NCBI RefSeq assembly: GCF_012328925.1
Contig: NZ_JAAXLS010000034.1
Location: 1 to 64,000 of the forward strand
Reading direction: 5' to 3'
Source: Amycolatopsis acididurans
GTDB taxonomy: Bacteria > Actinomycetota > Actinomycetes > Mycobacteriales > Pseudonocardiaceae
DNA: 64,000 bases
Shown: positions 41,704 to 51,019 of the stretch, piece by piece
Layout: every line of letters begins with the position of its first letter
How positions within the stretch are numbered: position 1 is the stretch's first letter
Made by a program: the position numbers and the translations under genes
The notes under the pieces: generated by a model
Database searches by the model: none
What the model saw: only the letters and a program-made list of their open reading frames with translations
What the model was told of the DNA's origin: nothing

Positions 41704-43541
41704 TGCTGACCAAGAAACGCCGCCCCGCGTCCGCCGCGGTGGGAAGTCCGTTCGCACCGGACGCGGTCGAGGTCAACCCGCGTCATCTGCAGATCGGCGA
41801 CGAATGGGTGGCTTCCTTCGCTATCGCCGGCTACCCCCGTGAGGTCCACCCCGGATGGCTGCAACCACTGCTGACCTACCCCGGGCGGCTGGACGTGTCG
41901 CTGCACATCGAACCGATCGACCCGCAGGTCGCCGCCGAGCGGTTGAAGAAGCAACTCGGAAAGCTGGAATCCGGGCGGCGCCACACCGCTCAACACGGGC
42001 GCCTCGCCGATCCGCAGGTGGAAGCCGCCACCGAGGACGCGCACGACCTGTCCGATCGGCTGGCCCGCGGTGAGGGCCGCTTGTTCCGGGTGGGTCTGTA
42101 TCTCACCGTGCACGCCACTTCGGAGCGGGAGTTGATCGAGGAGATCAGTGCGCTACGCGCTCTGACGGCCAGCCTGCTCATGGACGCCAAACCCACTACC
42201 TACCGCAGCCTGCAAGGGTGGGTGACCGCGTTGCCGATGGGCCTGGACCAGATCGGTATGACCCGCAGTTTCGACACCGCTGCCCTGTCTGCGGCTTTCC
42301 CGTTCACGTCTCCGGATTTGCCGCCACCGGATGCCACTTCGGCCTCGGCTGCCAGTGGCGTGCTCTACGGCTGGAACCTTGGCAGCCAGGGTCTGGTGCA
42401 TTGGGATCGGTTTGCCTGCGAGAACTACAACTCGGTGATCTTGGGTCGGTCTGGTGCCGGAAAGTCCTACTTGGTCAAGTTGGAGGCGCTGCGCAGCCTG
42501 TATCGGGGTGTGGAGATCGCGATCATCGATCCCGAGGACGAGTACGCCCGTCTCGCCCGCGCGGTCGGCGGCACCTACTTCCCTCTGGGCAGCGAGGGAG
42601 TACGACTCAACCCGCTCGACTTGCCCATCCACACCCGTCCCGATGGGCGCCGCACTGCCCCTTCGGATGCGCTCACACGCCGCAGCTTGTTCGTCCACAC
42701 ACTCCTTTCTGTCCTGTTCGGACAGTCCTTGGCTGCGGACGAGCGGGCCGTACTCGATCAGGCGGTCACAGCGACCTATCGCGCGGCGGGTATGACCGAC
42801 GATGCCCGCACCTGGACACGGCAGGCGCCGTTGCTGTCGGACCTGCGCGCGGTGCTGGCCCAGTCCGATGTCGAGACCGCGCGGGACCTCGGCAGCCGGT
42901 TGCATCCGTTCACTGACGGAGCGTTCTCCGGGCTGTTCGACGGGCCGACTACGGCTCCGCCCGAGGGCCACCTGCTCGTGTTCTCGTTGCGGAACTTGCC
43001 CGACGAGTTGAAGCCCGCGGGCACGTTGCTGACGCTGGACGCGGTGTGGCGGCGGGTGTCCAACCCGTCAACACGGCGGCCCCGGCTGTGCGTGGTCGAC
43101 GAAGCCTGGCTGCTCATGCAGCAACCCTCCGGTGCGGAATTCCTGTGGCGCATGGCCAAATCCGCCCGCAAGCACTGGGCGGGTCTGACCGTGGCAACCC
43201 AGGACGTGGGCGACGTGCTCGGCTCAGACCTGGGCAAGGCCGTGATCGCTAACGCCGCGACACAGATCCTGTTGCGCCAAGCACCGCAGGCGATCGACGA
43301 CATCGTCCGCACTTTCGGGCTCTCCGAAGGAGAACGACAGTTCTTGCTTGCTGCTGGCACGGGACAGGGACTCCTGTCAACCGGGACGCAGAGGGTAGCC
43401 CTGCAAGCCATCGCCTCCGACACCGAGCACCGCCTGATCACAACTGATCCGGCCGAACTCGCGGCCATGGCCGACGAATTCACCGAGACCGACGAGACGG
43501 CCGATCAGGACTCCTACCACGACCTCGTTCTCGACGACTGA
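41703..43541 (+). CDS. VirB4-like T4SS ATPase
   Basis: A 612-aa ATPase. Walker A GRSGAGKS with Lys254, Walker B CVVDEAWLLM with Asp466-Glu467, and TQDVGDVLGSD plus LLRQAPQAID near residues 500-530 match VirB4/TraC-type ATPases that energise conjugative channel assembly. The N-terminal 220 residues hold the VirB4 N-domain (HLQIGDEWVASFAIAGYP). It is intact and coupled to the PrgI gene. Confidence 0.92.
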   Translation: MLTKKRRPASAAVGSPFAPDAVEVNPRHLQIGDEWVASFAIAGYPREVHPGWLQPLLTYPGRLDVSLHIEPIDPQVAAERLKKQLGKLESGRRHTAQHGRLADPQVEAATEDAHDLSDRLARGEGRLFRVGLYLTVHATSERELIEEISALRALTASLLMDAKPTTYRSLQGWVTALPMGLDQIGMTRSFDTAALSAAFPFTSPDLPPPDATSASAASGVLYGWNLGSQGLVHWDRFACENYNSVILGRSGAGKSYLVKLEALRSLYRGVEIAIIDPEDEYARLARAVGGTYFPLGSEGVRLNPLDLPIHTRPDGRRTAPSDALTRRSLFVHTLLSVLFGQSLAADERAVLDQAVTATYRAAGMTDDARTWTRQAPLLSDLRAVLAQSDVETARDLGSRLHPFTDGAFSGLFDGPTTAPPEGHLLVFSLRNLPDELKPAGTLLTLDAVWRRVSNPSTRRPRLCVVDEAWLLMQQPSGAEFLWRMAKSARKHWAGLTVATQDVGDVLGSDLGKAVIANAATQILLRQAPQAIDDIVRTFGLSEGERQFLLAAGTGQGLLSTGTQRVALQAIASDTEHRLITTDPAELAAMADEFTETDETADQDSYHDLVLDD

Positions 43542-43558
43542 CCACAAAGGAGGGACAC

Positions 43559-43948
43559 ATGTCCGTGCCGACTCTACTCACCACCGCCGCGGCCGACGAC
43601 CCCTCGCACGGCTCGGCCCTGCACACCATCATCCACGACATCCTGCCCGCCTGTGCCTTGGTTTTCGGGTGCATGGCTGCGATCTGGCTCGCCAGCGCCA
43701 TCATCGCCATCTCCGGGGCGTATCTCGGCGGGCTCGCGTTTCTCGGCGTGCGGACGCTGATTCGTGCTTGCGCCAAGCAGATTCGACGTCGCCGGGGAGA
43801 ACAGTACGCCCGGCTCGTCACGGTCGATCCCGACGGTGTGACCGCAAAGGTCATCAATCTTGATCGGCATCGCCGCCGACGCCACAACTGGCACAACAGC
43901 TCGCCGGCCGAAGATCCCGAATCCGGCCCTGCCGACGGTCCCGCCTGA
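43559..43948 (+). CDS. Small membrane protein of the transfer operon
   Basis: A 129-aa protein with AAAGGAGGG before ATG 43559. Two hydrophobic segments (ILPACALVFGCMAAIWLASAII and SGAYLGGLAFLGVRTL) are followed by a basic cytoplasmic tail (KQIRRRRGEQ, DRHRRRRHNW). No family recognised. The place between virB4 and the GP88-like gene suggests a minor T4SS component. Confidence 0.6.
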   Translation: MSVPTLLTTAAADDPSHGSALHTIIHDILPACALVFGCMAAIWLASAIIAISGAYLGGLAFLGVRTLIRACAKQIRRRRGEQYARLVTVDPDGVTAKVINLDRHRRRRHNWHNSSPAEDPESGPADGPA

Positions 43949-44062
43949 TAACCAAGGAATCAAAGGGCCATAAAACACATAGTCCTTTTTGGACTCGCTA
44001 GTTATTTCTCGCCCAATAGTTCTGGGCCTCGCTTCTCACATCTCTTCCACGGAGGCATCTCC

Positions 44063-44890
44063 ATGGCTTCATCCGATCCTGCTCCTGATTCGGCCGCGCC
44101 GCGCCGTCCGCGACGATTGCTCACCCAGAATCGGGAAATGCGGGCGATCGGCGTCTACAACTGGACGTTGCCCGCCTGGGCGGGAAGGTTGCCCGACGGC
44201 CGCACCTACAACACCTGCCCATCAGCAGGCATCTGCCGCCAGGTCTGCTACGCCCGGCACGGAACCTACTTGTGGCCGACTGTGCGCGCCAAGCACCAGG
44301 CGAACTTGATGTTCGTGCTGGACGACCCGGCCGGGTGGGAGCAGGCGATGCTCGCCGAACTGGCGGCACCGAAGTTCCGCGGCCGATTCGTCCGGGTGCA
44401 CGACTCGGGTGACTTCTTTTCCGACGACTACACCCGCAGCTGGTTGCGCATCATGCGCTCGGCACCCGACGTGACCTTTTACGCCTATACCAAGGAGATC
44501 CGCCGCTTCCGCTGGCTCATCGAGCCAGACCCGCCGGAGAACTTCCTGTGGGTCTACTCCTACGGCGGAACGCAAGACGCCCAGATCGACGCCACGACGG
44601 ACCGGGTAGCCGATGTGTTCCCCAACGAGCAGGCCATTGCCGAAGCCGGATGGTCCTCGCAAGAAGCATCGGACCTGCTAGCGGTGCTGGGTCCTCGCTT
44701 GGTGGGTGTGCCAGCAAACCGCATTCCCCATTTCCTGCGACGCCTGCACGGCCGTCGGTTCTCGCAGTGGCAAGCCGAAGTCGACGCCGAGCGCGACGCC
44801 CACCAGGGCACCGGCCGCGTCCGGTCGATCACCAGCGCACCGTCGCGGCGCCGCCGCGACGGCCGCGGAACCGGCACGCACGCCGCCTAG
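44063..44890 (+). CDS. GP88-like protein with CX5CX3C cluster
   Basis: A 275-aa protein. An NREMRAIGVYNWTLPAWAG start, then TCPSAGICRQVCYA with cysteines spaced CX5CX3C, then FVRVHDSGDFFSDDY and APDVTFYAYTKE: this is the pattern of GP88-family proteins known from actinobacteriophages and conjugative elements. The cysteine cluster suggests a metal or iron-sulfur site, and the barrel-like strands recall radical-SAM folds, but the reaction is unknown. It lies inside the T4SS operon between virB4 and the coupling ATPase. The C-terminus is basic and disordered. Confidence 0.75.
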   Translation: MASSDPAPDSAAPRRPRRLLTQNREMRAIGVYNWTLPAWAGRLPDGRTYNTCPSAGICRQVCYARHGTYLWPTVRAKHQANLMFVLDDPAGWEQAMLAELAAPKFRGRFVRVHDSGDFFSDDYTRSWLRIMRSAPDVTFYAYTKEIRRFRWLIEPDPPENFLWVYSYGGTQDAQIDATTDRVADVFPNEQAIAEAGWSSQEASDLLAVLGPRLVGVPANRIPHFLRRLHGRRFSQWQAEVDAERDAHQGTGRVRSITSAPSRRRRDGRGTGTHAA

Positions 44891-44942
44891 CTCGCAGCCA
44901 ACGCTCCCGCCCTCAACTCCTCATATTGGGAGGTCATTGCTC

Positions 44943-47435
44943 GTGGTTCCGCTCAGTTCTCCCGTGGACAGCCCGCTCGACGGGCTGCTCACCGATCCCT
45001 GGGGCGCGATCCGTGCCGTGCTCACCACCGCCTGGTCCTGGACGCAAGCATGGGGTCCGATCGCCGCACCCGCACTGCTCATCACTATCACCGCGCTCTG
45101 GGCACTGCGGCGCTGGTGGTCCAACCGTTGCCAAGATGCGCTGCACGACAACGCCCGGATCGTGACGATCCTGGCCCCGCCCACGGTTGACCCGGAGGGC
45201 GCGCCAGCAGTGTGGTCGAACCTTGTCGGGCTCTTGCGTCCCATGTGGACTCGAATCGCGCAGGGGCAGCCCCATCTCGCATGGGAGTACGTGTTCGGCC
45301 ATGACGGCGTACAGATCCGGCTGTGGGTGCCGGGCACGGTACCGCCGGGCATGGTCGAGCGCGCCGTCGAGGCGGCCTGGCCCGGCTCGCACACCACCAC
45401 CGAGCCGGCGGCGGCTCCGCTGCCCACCGCAGCCGAAGGCGACCGGCGGCAACTGGTCACCGGGGGTGTGCTGCGGCTGGCGCGTTCGGAAGCCCTGCCG
45501 ATCCGCACCGATTTCGACGCCGACCCGATTCGAGCACTGCTCGGTGCCCCGGTCGGTCTGGGCGTCCACGACGGGGCGTGTGTGCAGGTGCTCGCGCGGC
45601 CAGTGACCGGTCGGCGGGTCAAGCAGGCCCGGCGTGCAGCCCGGCACCTGCACGCCGGGCGCTCCACTCGACCGGTCGGCCGGCTCCTGGACGCGATCAC
45701 ACCGGGACCCACGCCGACGGCGTCGAACCGTAACGGTGAGCCGAAGCTCGACCCGCAAACCTCGCTGGAGTACCAGGCGCAGAACCGCGCCATCGTCGGC
45801 AAACAGCGCGGCTCGCAGTGGGAGACCGTGATCCGGTACGCGGTCACCACGACCATGCCCGCCGAGACGCCGCCCGAGCAGGTCACACGGGTCCGCGACC
45901 AGTTGCGGGGCCGGGCGCACGCGATCGCGAGCGCGTTCTCCGGCTACACCGAGCACAACCACTACCAGCGCCGCCGGCTCCGTGATCCGCTGACGACGAT
46001 GGCAAGGAGGCGGTTGCGGCGCGGTGACCTTCTTGGCGTGCCGGAACTGGCCGCGCTGGCGCACCTGCCCACCGACGATGCCCTGCCCGGCCTCGCGCGA
46101 GCCGGAGCCAAGGCCGTGCCGCCCCCGCCGAACACGCCCACCGAGGGAGAGCTGATCCGACCCATCGGGGTCTCCGACACCGGGCATGCCCGCCCAGTTG
46201 GGCTCCAGGTCTCCGACGCCCGGCACCACCTGCACGTGCTCGGCGCCACCGGCAGCGGGAAATCCACCATGCTGGCGCGGATGATCCTGGCCGACGCCGA
46301 ACACGGCCGGGGTGGGGTGGTCATCGACCCCAAGGGCGACCTGATCACCGATGTGCTGCAACGCCTCCCCGAGCACGCCGCCGAGAAAGTGGTGCTGTTC
46401 GACGCCGACTCCGCCGGACCCACACCCTGCTTGAATCCCCTGGAGGGGCCGAAGGAAGCGGCGGTGGACAACCTCGTGTCCGTGTTCTCCCGCGTGTTCT
46501 CCTCAGCGTGGGGACCGCGCACCGAGGACATCCTGCGCGCTGGCTGCTTGACGTTGCGGGCCGGCTCGGAGGCACCCACGTTGGCGAAGCTGCCCGACCT
46601 GCTCACCGACCCCGCCACCCGGGCACGCCATCGCGACATGGTGGCTGGCGACCCGACGTTGCGGGGGTTCTGGGACTGGTACGACCAACTCTCCGACGGC
46701 GCGCGAGCACAAGCCACCGCGCCACTACTCAACAAGCTGCGCGCGTTCCTGCTGCGCCCGTTCGTGGTGAAGGCCATCGCCGCCGGACCATCCACAGTGG
46801 ACCTCGCCCATGTGTTGGACGGCGGATTGTGCCTGGTACGCATCCCCAAGGGCAGCCTGGGTGAAGACACCACGCGGCTGCTGGGCTCGCTGATCGTGGC
46901 GCGCGTGTGGCAGGCCACCACCGCGCGGGCCGCATTGCCTCAGCGGCAACGCAGGGACGCCTCGCTGTACGTAGATGAGGCGCACAACTTCCTCAATCTG
47001 CCCTACGCCATGGAAGACATGTTGGCCGAGGCCCGGGGCTACCGGCTGTCGATGACGCTGGCGCACCAGCACCTCGGGCAGCTCGGGAAAGACTTGAAGG
47101 AAGGGATCTCCACCAACGCGCGCAGCAAAATCCTCTTCAACGCCTCACCCGAAGATGCCCGCGAGTTGGCCCGGCACACCGCGCCCCGCATCGCCGAACA
47201 CGATCTGGCGCACCTCGGCGTGTTCCACGCCGCCGCCCGCCTCGTCGTCAACGGCGAGGAAACCCAGCCGTTCACCGTGACCACCGAACCGTTGCCACCA
47301 GCAATCCGCGGTCGAACCCGCCTCGTGCGCAAGGCCGCCGCACGTCACACCCGGCCACTGTCCACACCAGACACCAATAGGCGCGACGATTCCGGGCCGG
47401 AGGACACCGGCACCGATCCCCGCCGCGCCGCCTGA
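44943..47435 (+). CDS. TraG/VirD4-like conjugative coupling ATPase
   Basis: About 830 aa. GGGAGG at 44928-44933 and GTG at 44943 fix the start. An N-terminal membrane segment (IAAPALLITITALWALRRWW) precedes a long cytoplasmic region. Walker A GATGSGKST has Lys440, VVIDPKGDLITDVLQ follows, and Walker B YVDEAHNF has Asp678-Glu679. A TraM-recognition-like C-terminal domain with LAHQHLGQL is present. It would bring the processed DNA to the secretion channel. Intact and co-directional with the other transfer genes. Confidence 0.9.
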   Translation: MVPLSSPVDSPLDGLLTDPWGAIRAVLTTAWSWTQAWGPIAAPALLITITALWALRRWWSNRCQDALHDNARIVTILAPPTVDPEGAPAVWSNLVGLLRPMWTRIAQGQPHLAWEYVFGHDGVQIRLWVPGTVPPGMVERAVEAAWPGSHTTTEPAAAPLPTAAEGDRRQLVTGGVLRLARSEALPIRTDFDADPIRALLGAPVGLGVHDGACVQVLARPVTGRRVKQARRAARHLHAGRSTRPVGRLLDAITPGPTPTASNRNGEPKLDPQTSLEYQAQNRAIVGKQRGSQWETVIRYAVTTTMPAETPPEQVTRVRDQLRGRAHAIASAFSGYTEHNHYQRRRLRDPLTTMARRRLRRGDLLGVPELAALAHLPTDDALPGLARAGAKAVPPPPNTPTEGELIRPIGVSDTGHARPVGLQVSDARHHLHVLGATGSGKSTMLARMILADAEHGRGGVVIDPKGDLITDVLQRLPEHAAEKVVLFDADSAGPTPCLNPLEGPKEAAVDNLVSVFSRVFSSAWGPRTEDILRAGCLTLRAGSEAPTLAKLPDLLTDPATRARHRDMVAGDPTLRGFWDWYDQLSDGARAQATAPLLNKLRAFLLRPFVVKAIAAGPSTVDLAHVLDGGLCLVRIPKGSLGEDTTRLLGSLIVARVWQATTARAALPQRQRRDASLYVDEAHNFLNLPYAMEDMLAEARGYRLSMTLAHQHLGQLGKDLKEGISTNARSKILFNASPEDARELARHTAPRIAEHDLAHLGVFHAAARLVVNGEETQPFTVTTEPLPPAIRGRTRLVRKAAARHTRPLSTPDTNRRDDSGPEDTGTDPRRAA

Positions 47436-47532
47436 TTCCCGCCACCCAACGGGGCTGGCCGCACCGACCAGATGAGTGCAGCCCGCCCCGCTGTTCTCGC
47501 ATTCGTTCTCACCGTCCACAAAGGAGCTATTT

Positions 47533-48567
47533 ATGTTTGAACCCACGTCTGCCCAACGGGACTTGCGTGCCCCGGTGCCCGCCCGTGCCAGCGCACGGGT
47601 CGCGGCCACCGCCGATCATCTCGCCACTGTTGCCGCTCACCTCACTGCGCGGGATCGATGGCTGGCGCGGATGCTCGCCGAACACCGCACACTGACCTCC
47701 ACCCAGATCACCCAACTCGCTTTCCCCAGCCGGCGCGCGGCCAACCTGCGGCTGCAACGGCTCTACAGCTGGCGGGTGCTCGACCGGTTCCAGCCCTACG
47801 TCGGTCGCGGTCGGGCGCCGATGTTCTACGTCCTCGACACCGCTGGCGCTCACCTGCTGGCGCACGAAGACGGCATTGATCCCCGCGATCTGGGATTTCG
47901 GGCGGAGCGGTCGGTGGGGATCGCTTACTCGCTGCGGCTGGCGCACCTGCACGGGCTCAACAGTCTGGTGACCGGGTTGATCGCCGACGCTCAAGCGCAC
48001 GAGGAGCGAGCGGTGACCGCGTGGTGGTCAGAGGCCCGTTGCGCTCGGCACTTCGGCGACATGGTGCGTCCCGATGGCTACGCCCGCTGGCGCGAGCACG
48101 GCCGCGAGATCGAGGGGTTCATCGAGTGGGACACCGGCAGCTACCACCTGTCCAGGGTTGTTTCGAAGCTGCCCGGCTACGCCGAACTGGCCACGACCAG
48201 CCGGATCGTCACCCCGCTGCTGATCTGCTTCACCACTGCCCAGCGCGAGGCCCATGCCCGCCGGCTGCTGGCCGAGCACCTGCGGACCCAGCCGCGGCCC
48301 CAGGACCTGCCGATCGCCACCACCACCGCCGAGCACCTGGAGCGCACCGCAACGGCCTCCGCCGACGTGTGGCTGCCACTGGCCCACCGCGACGGTGGAC
48401 GCTCTCGGCTGATCGACCTGCGCGCGGTGTGGCCGCACCTGCCCGAACCGACCAGCGCCGACCCCGCGTCCGGTTCCGCCGATCCCAGCCCGGTGCCCCG
48501 CCTGAGCCCGCCGGCACCGATGCCGCCCTTCGCCCGCCACGACCTGACCTGGAAACCCACGGGGTGA
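47533..48567 (+). CDS. Replication-relaxation family protein
   Basis: About 344 aa. AAGGAG before ATG 47533 sets the start. A winged-helix N-terminus (RTLTSTQITQLAFPSRRAANLRL and LYSWRVLDRF) is followed by YVLDTAGAHLLA and a nuclease-like region (RPDGYARW, IEGFIEWDTGSY). This matches the Replic_Relax family (PF13814), found on actinomycete conjugative elements and thought to nick or relax DNA at the origin. It is the best relaxase-like candidate here, as no MobA-type relaxase is visible. Confidence 0.82.
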   Translation: MFEPTSAQRDLRAPVPARASARVAATADHLATVAAHLTARDRWLARMLAEHRTLTSTQITQLAFPSRRAANLRLQRLYSWRVLDRFQPYVGRGRAPMFYVLDTAGAHLLAHEDGIDPRDLGFRAERSVGIAYSLRLAHLHGLNSLVTGLIADAQAHEERAVTAWWSEARCARHFGDMVRPDGYARWREHGREIEGFIEWDTGSYHLSRVVSKLPGYAELATTSRIVTPLLICFTTAQREAHARRLLAEHLRTQPRPQDLPIATTTAEHLERTATASADVWLPLAHRDGGRSRLIDLRAVWPHLPEPTSADPASGSADPSPVPRLSPPAPMPPFARHDLTWKPTG

Positions 48568-48574
48568 TCGGAGC

Positions 48575-49546
48575 ATGCTCAAACTCGCCACCACGGTGCT
48601 CGGCATCGTCGTCGGCCTGATCGTGCTGGTTGCTGCCGCCGTGTCCGGAATCATCGCCGCCGTCTTCGGCGGAGGGGACTCCGCGACCGGCAGCCAGCCC
48701 AGCCAAGCCGCGCTGGCCGACATCCCCGGCAACTACCTCGCCCTCTACCGACAAGCGGCGGGCACCTGCCCAGGGCTCGACTGGAGCGTGATCGCGGCCA
48801 TCGGCAAAATCGAGACCAACCATGGCAAATCAGAACTACCAGATGTCCACAATGGATCGAATACAGCGGGTGCCGGTGGTCCGATGCAGTTCCTCCAGTC
48901 GACGTTCGACTCCGTGGTGGCGCGCCACCCGATCCCGCCCGGTGGCAGCAATCCGCCCTCGCGGTACAACCCGCATGACGCCATCTTCACCGCAGCGAGC
49001 TATCTCTGCGAGTCCGGTGCCCGCGACGGGCGCGACACCTACGGCGCGATCTTCGTCTACAACCACGCTGACTGGTACGTCAGCCAGGTTCTCAACCAAG
49101 CAGCCCAGTACAAGCAAGCCGAAAACAAGTCCGGAGAAGACGCGCCTCCATCCCCGCAAGCGCAACAAGCCGTGAACTACGCCCAAGGTCAGCTCGGGCT
49201 GCCCTACGTCTGGGGCGGCAACGGACCCGACCACGGACACCAAGGCTTCGACTGCTCCGGACTGACCATGGCGGCCTACCAAGCAGCCGGGATCACCTTG
49301 CCACGCACGGCAAAGTCACAATACGACGCTGGGCCACGGGTACCGAACGGAGCGCCGCTTGCCCCGGGCGATCTCCTTTTCTACGGGAGCCCAGGAAATG
49401 TGCACCACGTCGCGCTGTACATCGGGGCAGGTAAGATGATCAACGCCCCGGACTTCGAGGTTCCGGTCAAAGTGGACAATGCGCGTTGGGAACGTGACGA
49501 CTATCTGGGAGCGAGTCGCCCGGGGCAAGGCGATCCCCGACGTTGA
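48575..49546 (+). CDS. Bifunctional cell-wall hydrolase (lytic transglycosylase + NlpC/P60)
   Basis: A 323-aa protein. N-terminal membrane anchor (LGIVVGLIVLVAAAVSGIIAAVF), a transglycosylase domain around residues 60-170 (WSVIAAIGKIETNHGKS with likely catalytic Glu, PMQFLQSTF, YNPHDAIFTAA), and a C-terminal NlpC/P60 peptidase with Cys227 in FDCSG and His278 in HHVALYIG. It opens peptidoglycan locally so that the transfer apparatus can cross the wall (VirB1/TcpG role). It is the last gene of the rightward transfer operon. Confidence 0.92.
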   Translation: MLKLATTVLGIVVGLIVLVAAAVSGIIAAVFGGGDSATGSQPSQAALADIPGNYLALYRQAAGTCPGLDWSVIAAIGKIETNHGKSELPDVHNGSNTAGAGGPMQFLQSTFDSVVARHPIPPGGSNPPSRYNPHDAIFTAASYLCESGARDGRDTYGAIFVYNHADWYVSQVLNQAAQYKQAENKSGEDAPPSPQAQQAVNYAQGQLGLPYVWGGNGPDHGHQGFDCSGLTMAAYQAAGITLPRTAKSQYDAGPRVPNGAPLAPGDLLFYGSPGNVHHVALYIGAGKMINAPDFEVPVKVDNARWERDDYLGASRPGQGDPRR

Positions 49547-49818
49547 CTGGCTGGCCGCAATGTCGTTGCGGCACAACGGTTACGTTTATTAAGCGAATCG
49601 CTGATATCCAGATTTGGTTGCCACGTGGTTATGTTGGCGGCTCAGCCTTCGGTCGGGCTTGAGCATACGACGCGTGGAATGGTCATATCGACGACGCCAG
49701 TTCTGGGGCGACGCGGATTGACAAGGACCGTGAAACAGTCACCTGACGATGGTGGCTCCGTGCTCGACCAGCCTGGGGGTCACTGGGAGCACGGGGCCAC
49801 CATCGACATTACTCCGGA

Positions 49819-50730
49819 TCAGGACGCGGCCGATTCACCCTCATCGGGCATGTCATCTTCAGCGACCATCTCGGTGATCCGCTGCGCGGTGCGCACCGCA
49901 GCGATCATGAGCTTGTCCCGGCGGACGGTCTCCGCTAACTGCACGATTTCGGCGCGCTGGGCTTCTGCGCGTCGGGGCCAGTCGCCCTCGGCCAGCGTGT
50001 TGGCCACGCACAGCAGGATGCGCGGCCCGAGGCCCCAGAGCACGCTGTTGACCGCTGCGGCGGCAACCGCCAAGTCATCGATGTCCGCGCCGTACCAGGC
50101 GACGGTGGCGGGGTCGCGGCCTTGCTCCCGCATCGCTTGGGCGGCAGCGCGCAGCAGCCCGCCGGTGCCGACGGCGGGGTCGCACACAGAGCTGCCCTCC
50201 TCGGGCAGGGTCATGCGCGCCATCAAGTCCGCCACGGGCGTGGGCGTGTAGATCTGCGCGTTGGCCTTGCCGGCCGAGTCCGACTTGAGCAAAGTGAGCA
50301 CGTGGCCGAGCAGGTCGGTGTCGTGCCGGTTGTCGGTACCGGTGAGATCGAGCTGACCTTGCTTGAGAGCGGCGTCGGCGGTGCGCTTCGCGGCGTTCTG
50401 AAGGGCCGCGTCGGGGTCGTTGAACATCCATTCCATGAGCGGGTAGACCAGGTGCATCAAGTCTGGGCGCGCGTTAACGAGGGTCGTGTAGATCTCCCGC
50501 AAGGTGGCGTTGAAACCCTCCGGCGTCTGGGAGCGCAGTTGCTCGCTCGGGTCCGGTCCGTCCGGGTCGCGTTGCCCCACGAGGGACAGCCCGGCGACCA
50601 CGGACAGGGCCACGTCACGGCGGCCGGAGTGGTTCGACTTGTTCCATGACTCGTCGACGGCCTGCGCGATGGCGGCGGCGTGTTGACCTGGATCGCGGTG
50701 GGTCTGGCTGCGCCGGGTGGATCGGCCCAT
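49819..50730 (-). CDS. HsdM-like N6-DNA methylase lacking its NPPY motif
   Basis: A 303-aa protein. IYTPTPVADLMARM and VCDPAVGTGGLLRAA (motif I) match the SAM-binding half of type I restriction methylase subunits, and AWYGADIDDLAVAAAAVN follows. The expected catalytic (N/D)PP(Y/F) is absent: after ILLCVANTLAEGDW the protein turns into charged helices. It probably binds SAM and DNA but does not methylate. Comparable proteins are carried by actinomycete conjugative elements. It follows a 49-aa gene by four bases. Confidence 0.78.
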   Translation of the reverse strand: MGRSTRRSQTHRDPGQHAAAIAQAVDESWNKSNHSGRRDVALSVVAGLSLVGQRDPDGPDPSEQLRSQTPEGFNATLREIYTTLVNARPDLMHLVYPLMEWMFNDPDAALQNAAKRTADAALKQGQLDLTGTDNRHDTDLLGHVLTLLKSDSAGKANAQIYTPTPVADLMARMTLPEEGSSVCDPAVGTGGLLRAAAQAMREQGRDPATVAWYGADIDDLAVAAAAVNSVLWGLGPRILLCVANTLAEGDWPRRAEAQRAEIVQLAETVRRDKLMIAAVRTAQRITEMVAEDDMPDEGESAAS

Positions 50731-50733
50731 GGT

Positions 50734-50883
50734 TCAGCCCTCCTCCGCGGTGATCTCGGCTTGATTGGGGTTCGGCCGGCTTCGGTCGCGCTGGATGAGC
50801 ACGTGGCCGAGCTGGGCGGTTTCGCCCGGTTCCACGCTGGTTCTCGACTGGCTGACCGATTGCGGTGCTGTGTTTGGTGGCAT
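50734..50883 (-). CDS. Small (49-aa) protein upstream of the methylase-like gene
   Basis: ATG 50883 has CAGGAGA upstream, which supports real translation; the longer frame from 51000 has no site. The protein starts MPPNTAPQSVSQSR and is polar and disordered. It is nearly contiguous with the methylase-like gene, so the two are likely co-translated. Function unknown. Confidence 0.5.
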   Translation of the reverse strand: MPPNTAPQSVSQSRTSVEPGETAQLGHVLIQRDRSRPNPNQAEITAEEG

Positions 50884-51019
50884 GGCGGTCTCCTGATGGG
50901 AGGTGCAGCCCGTCAGCGGGCATAGGTGTGCCCGCCGAGGAATAGGCAAGGAACAAAGGAAAATGAGAGAAGGGCGCGATTCCGGATAAGGAATCTGCAA
51001 TTAAGGGATGGTATTTAGC

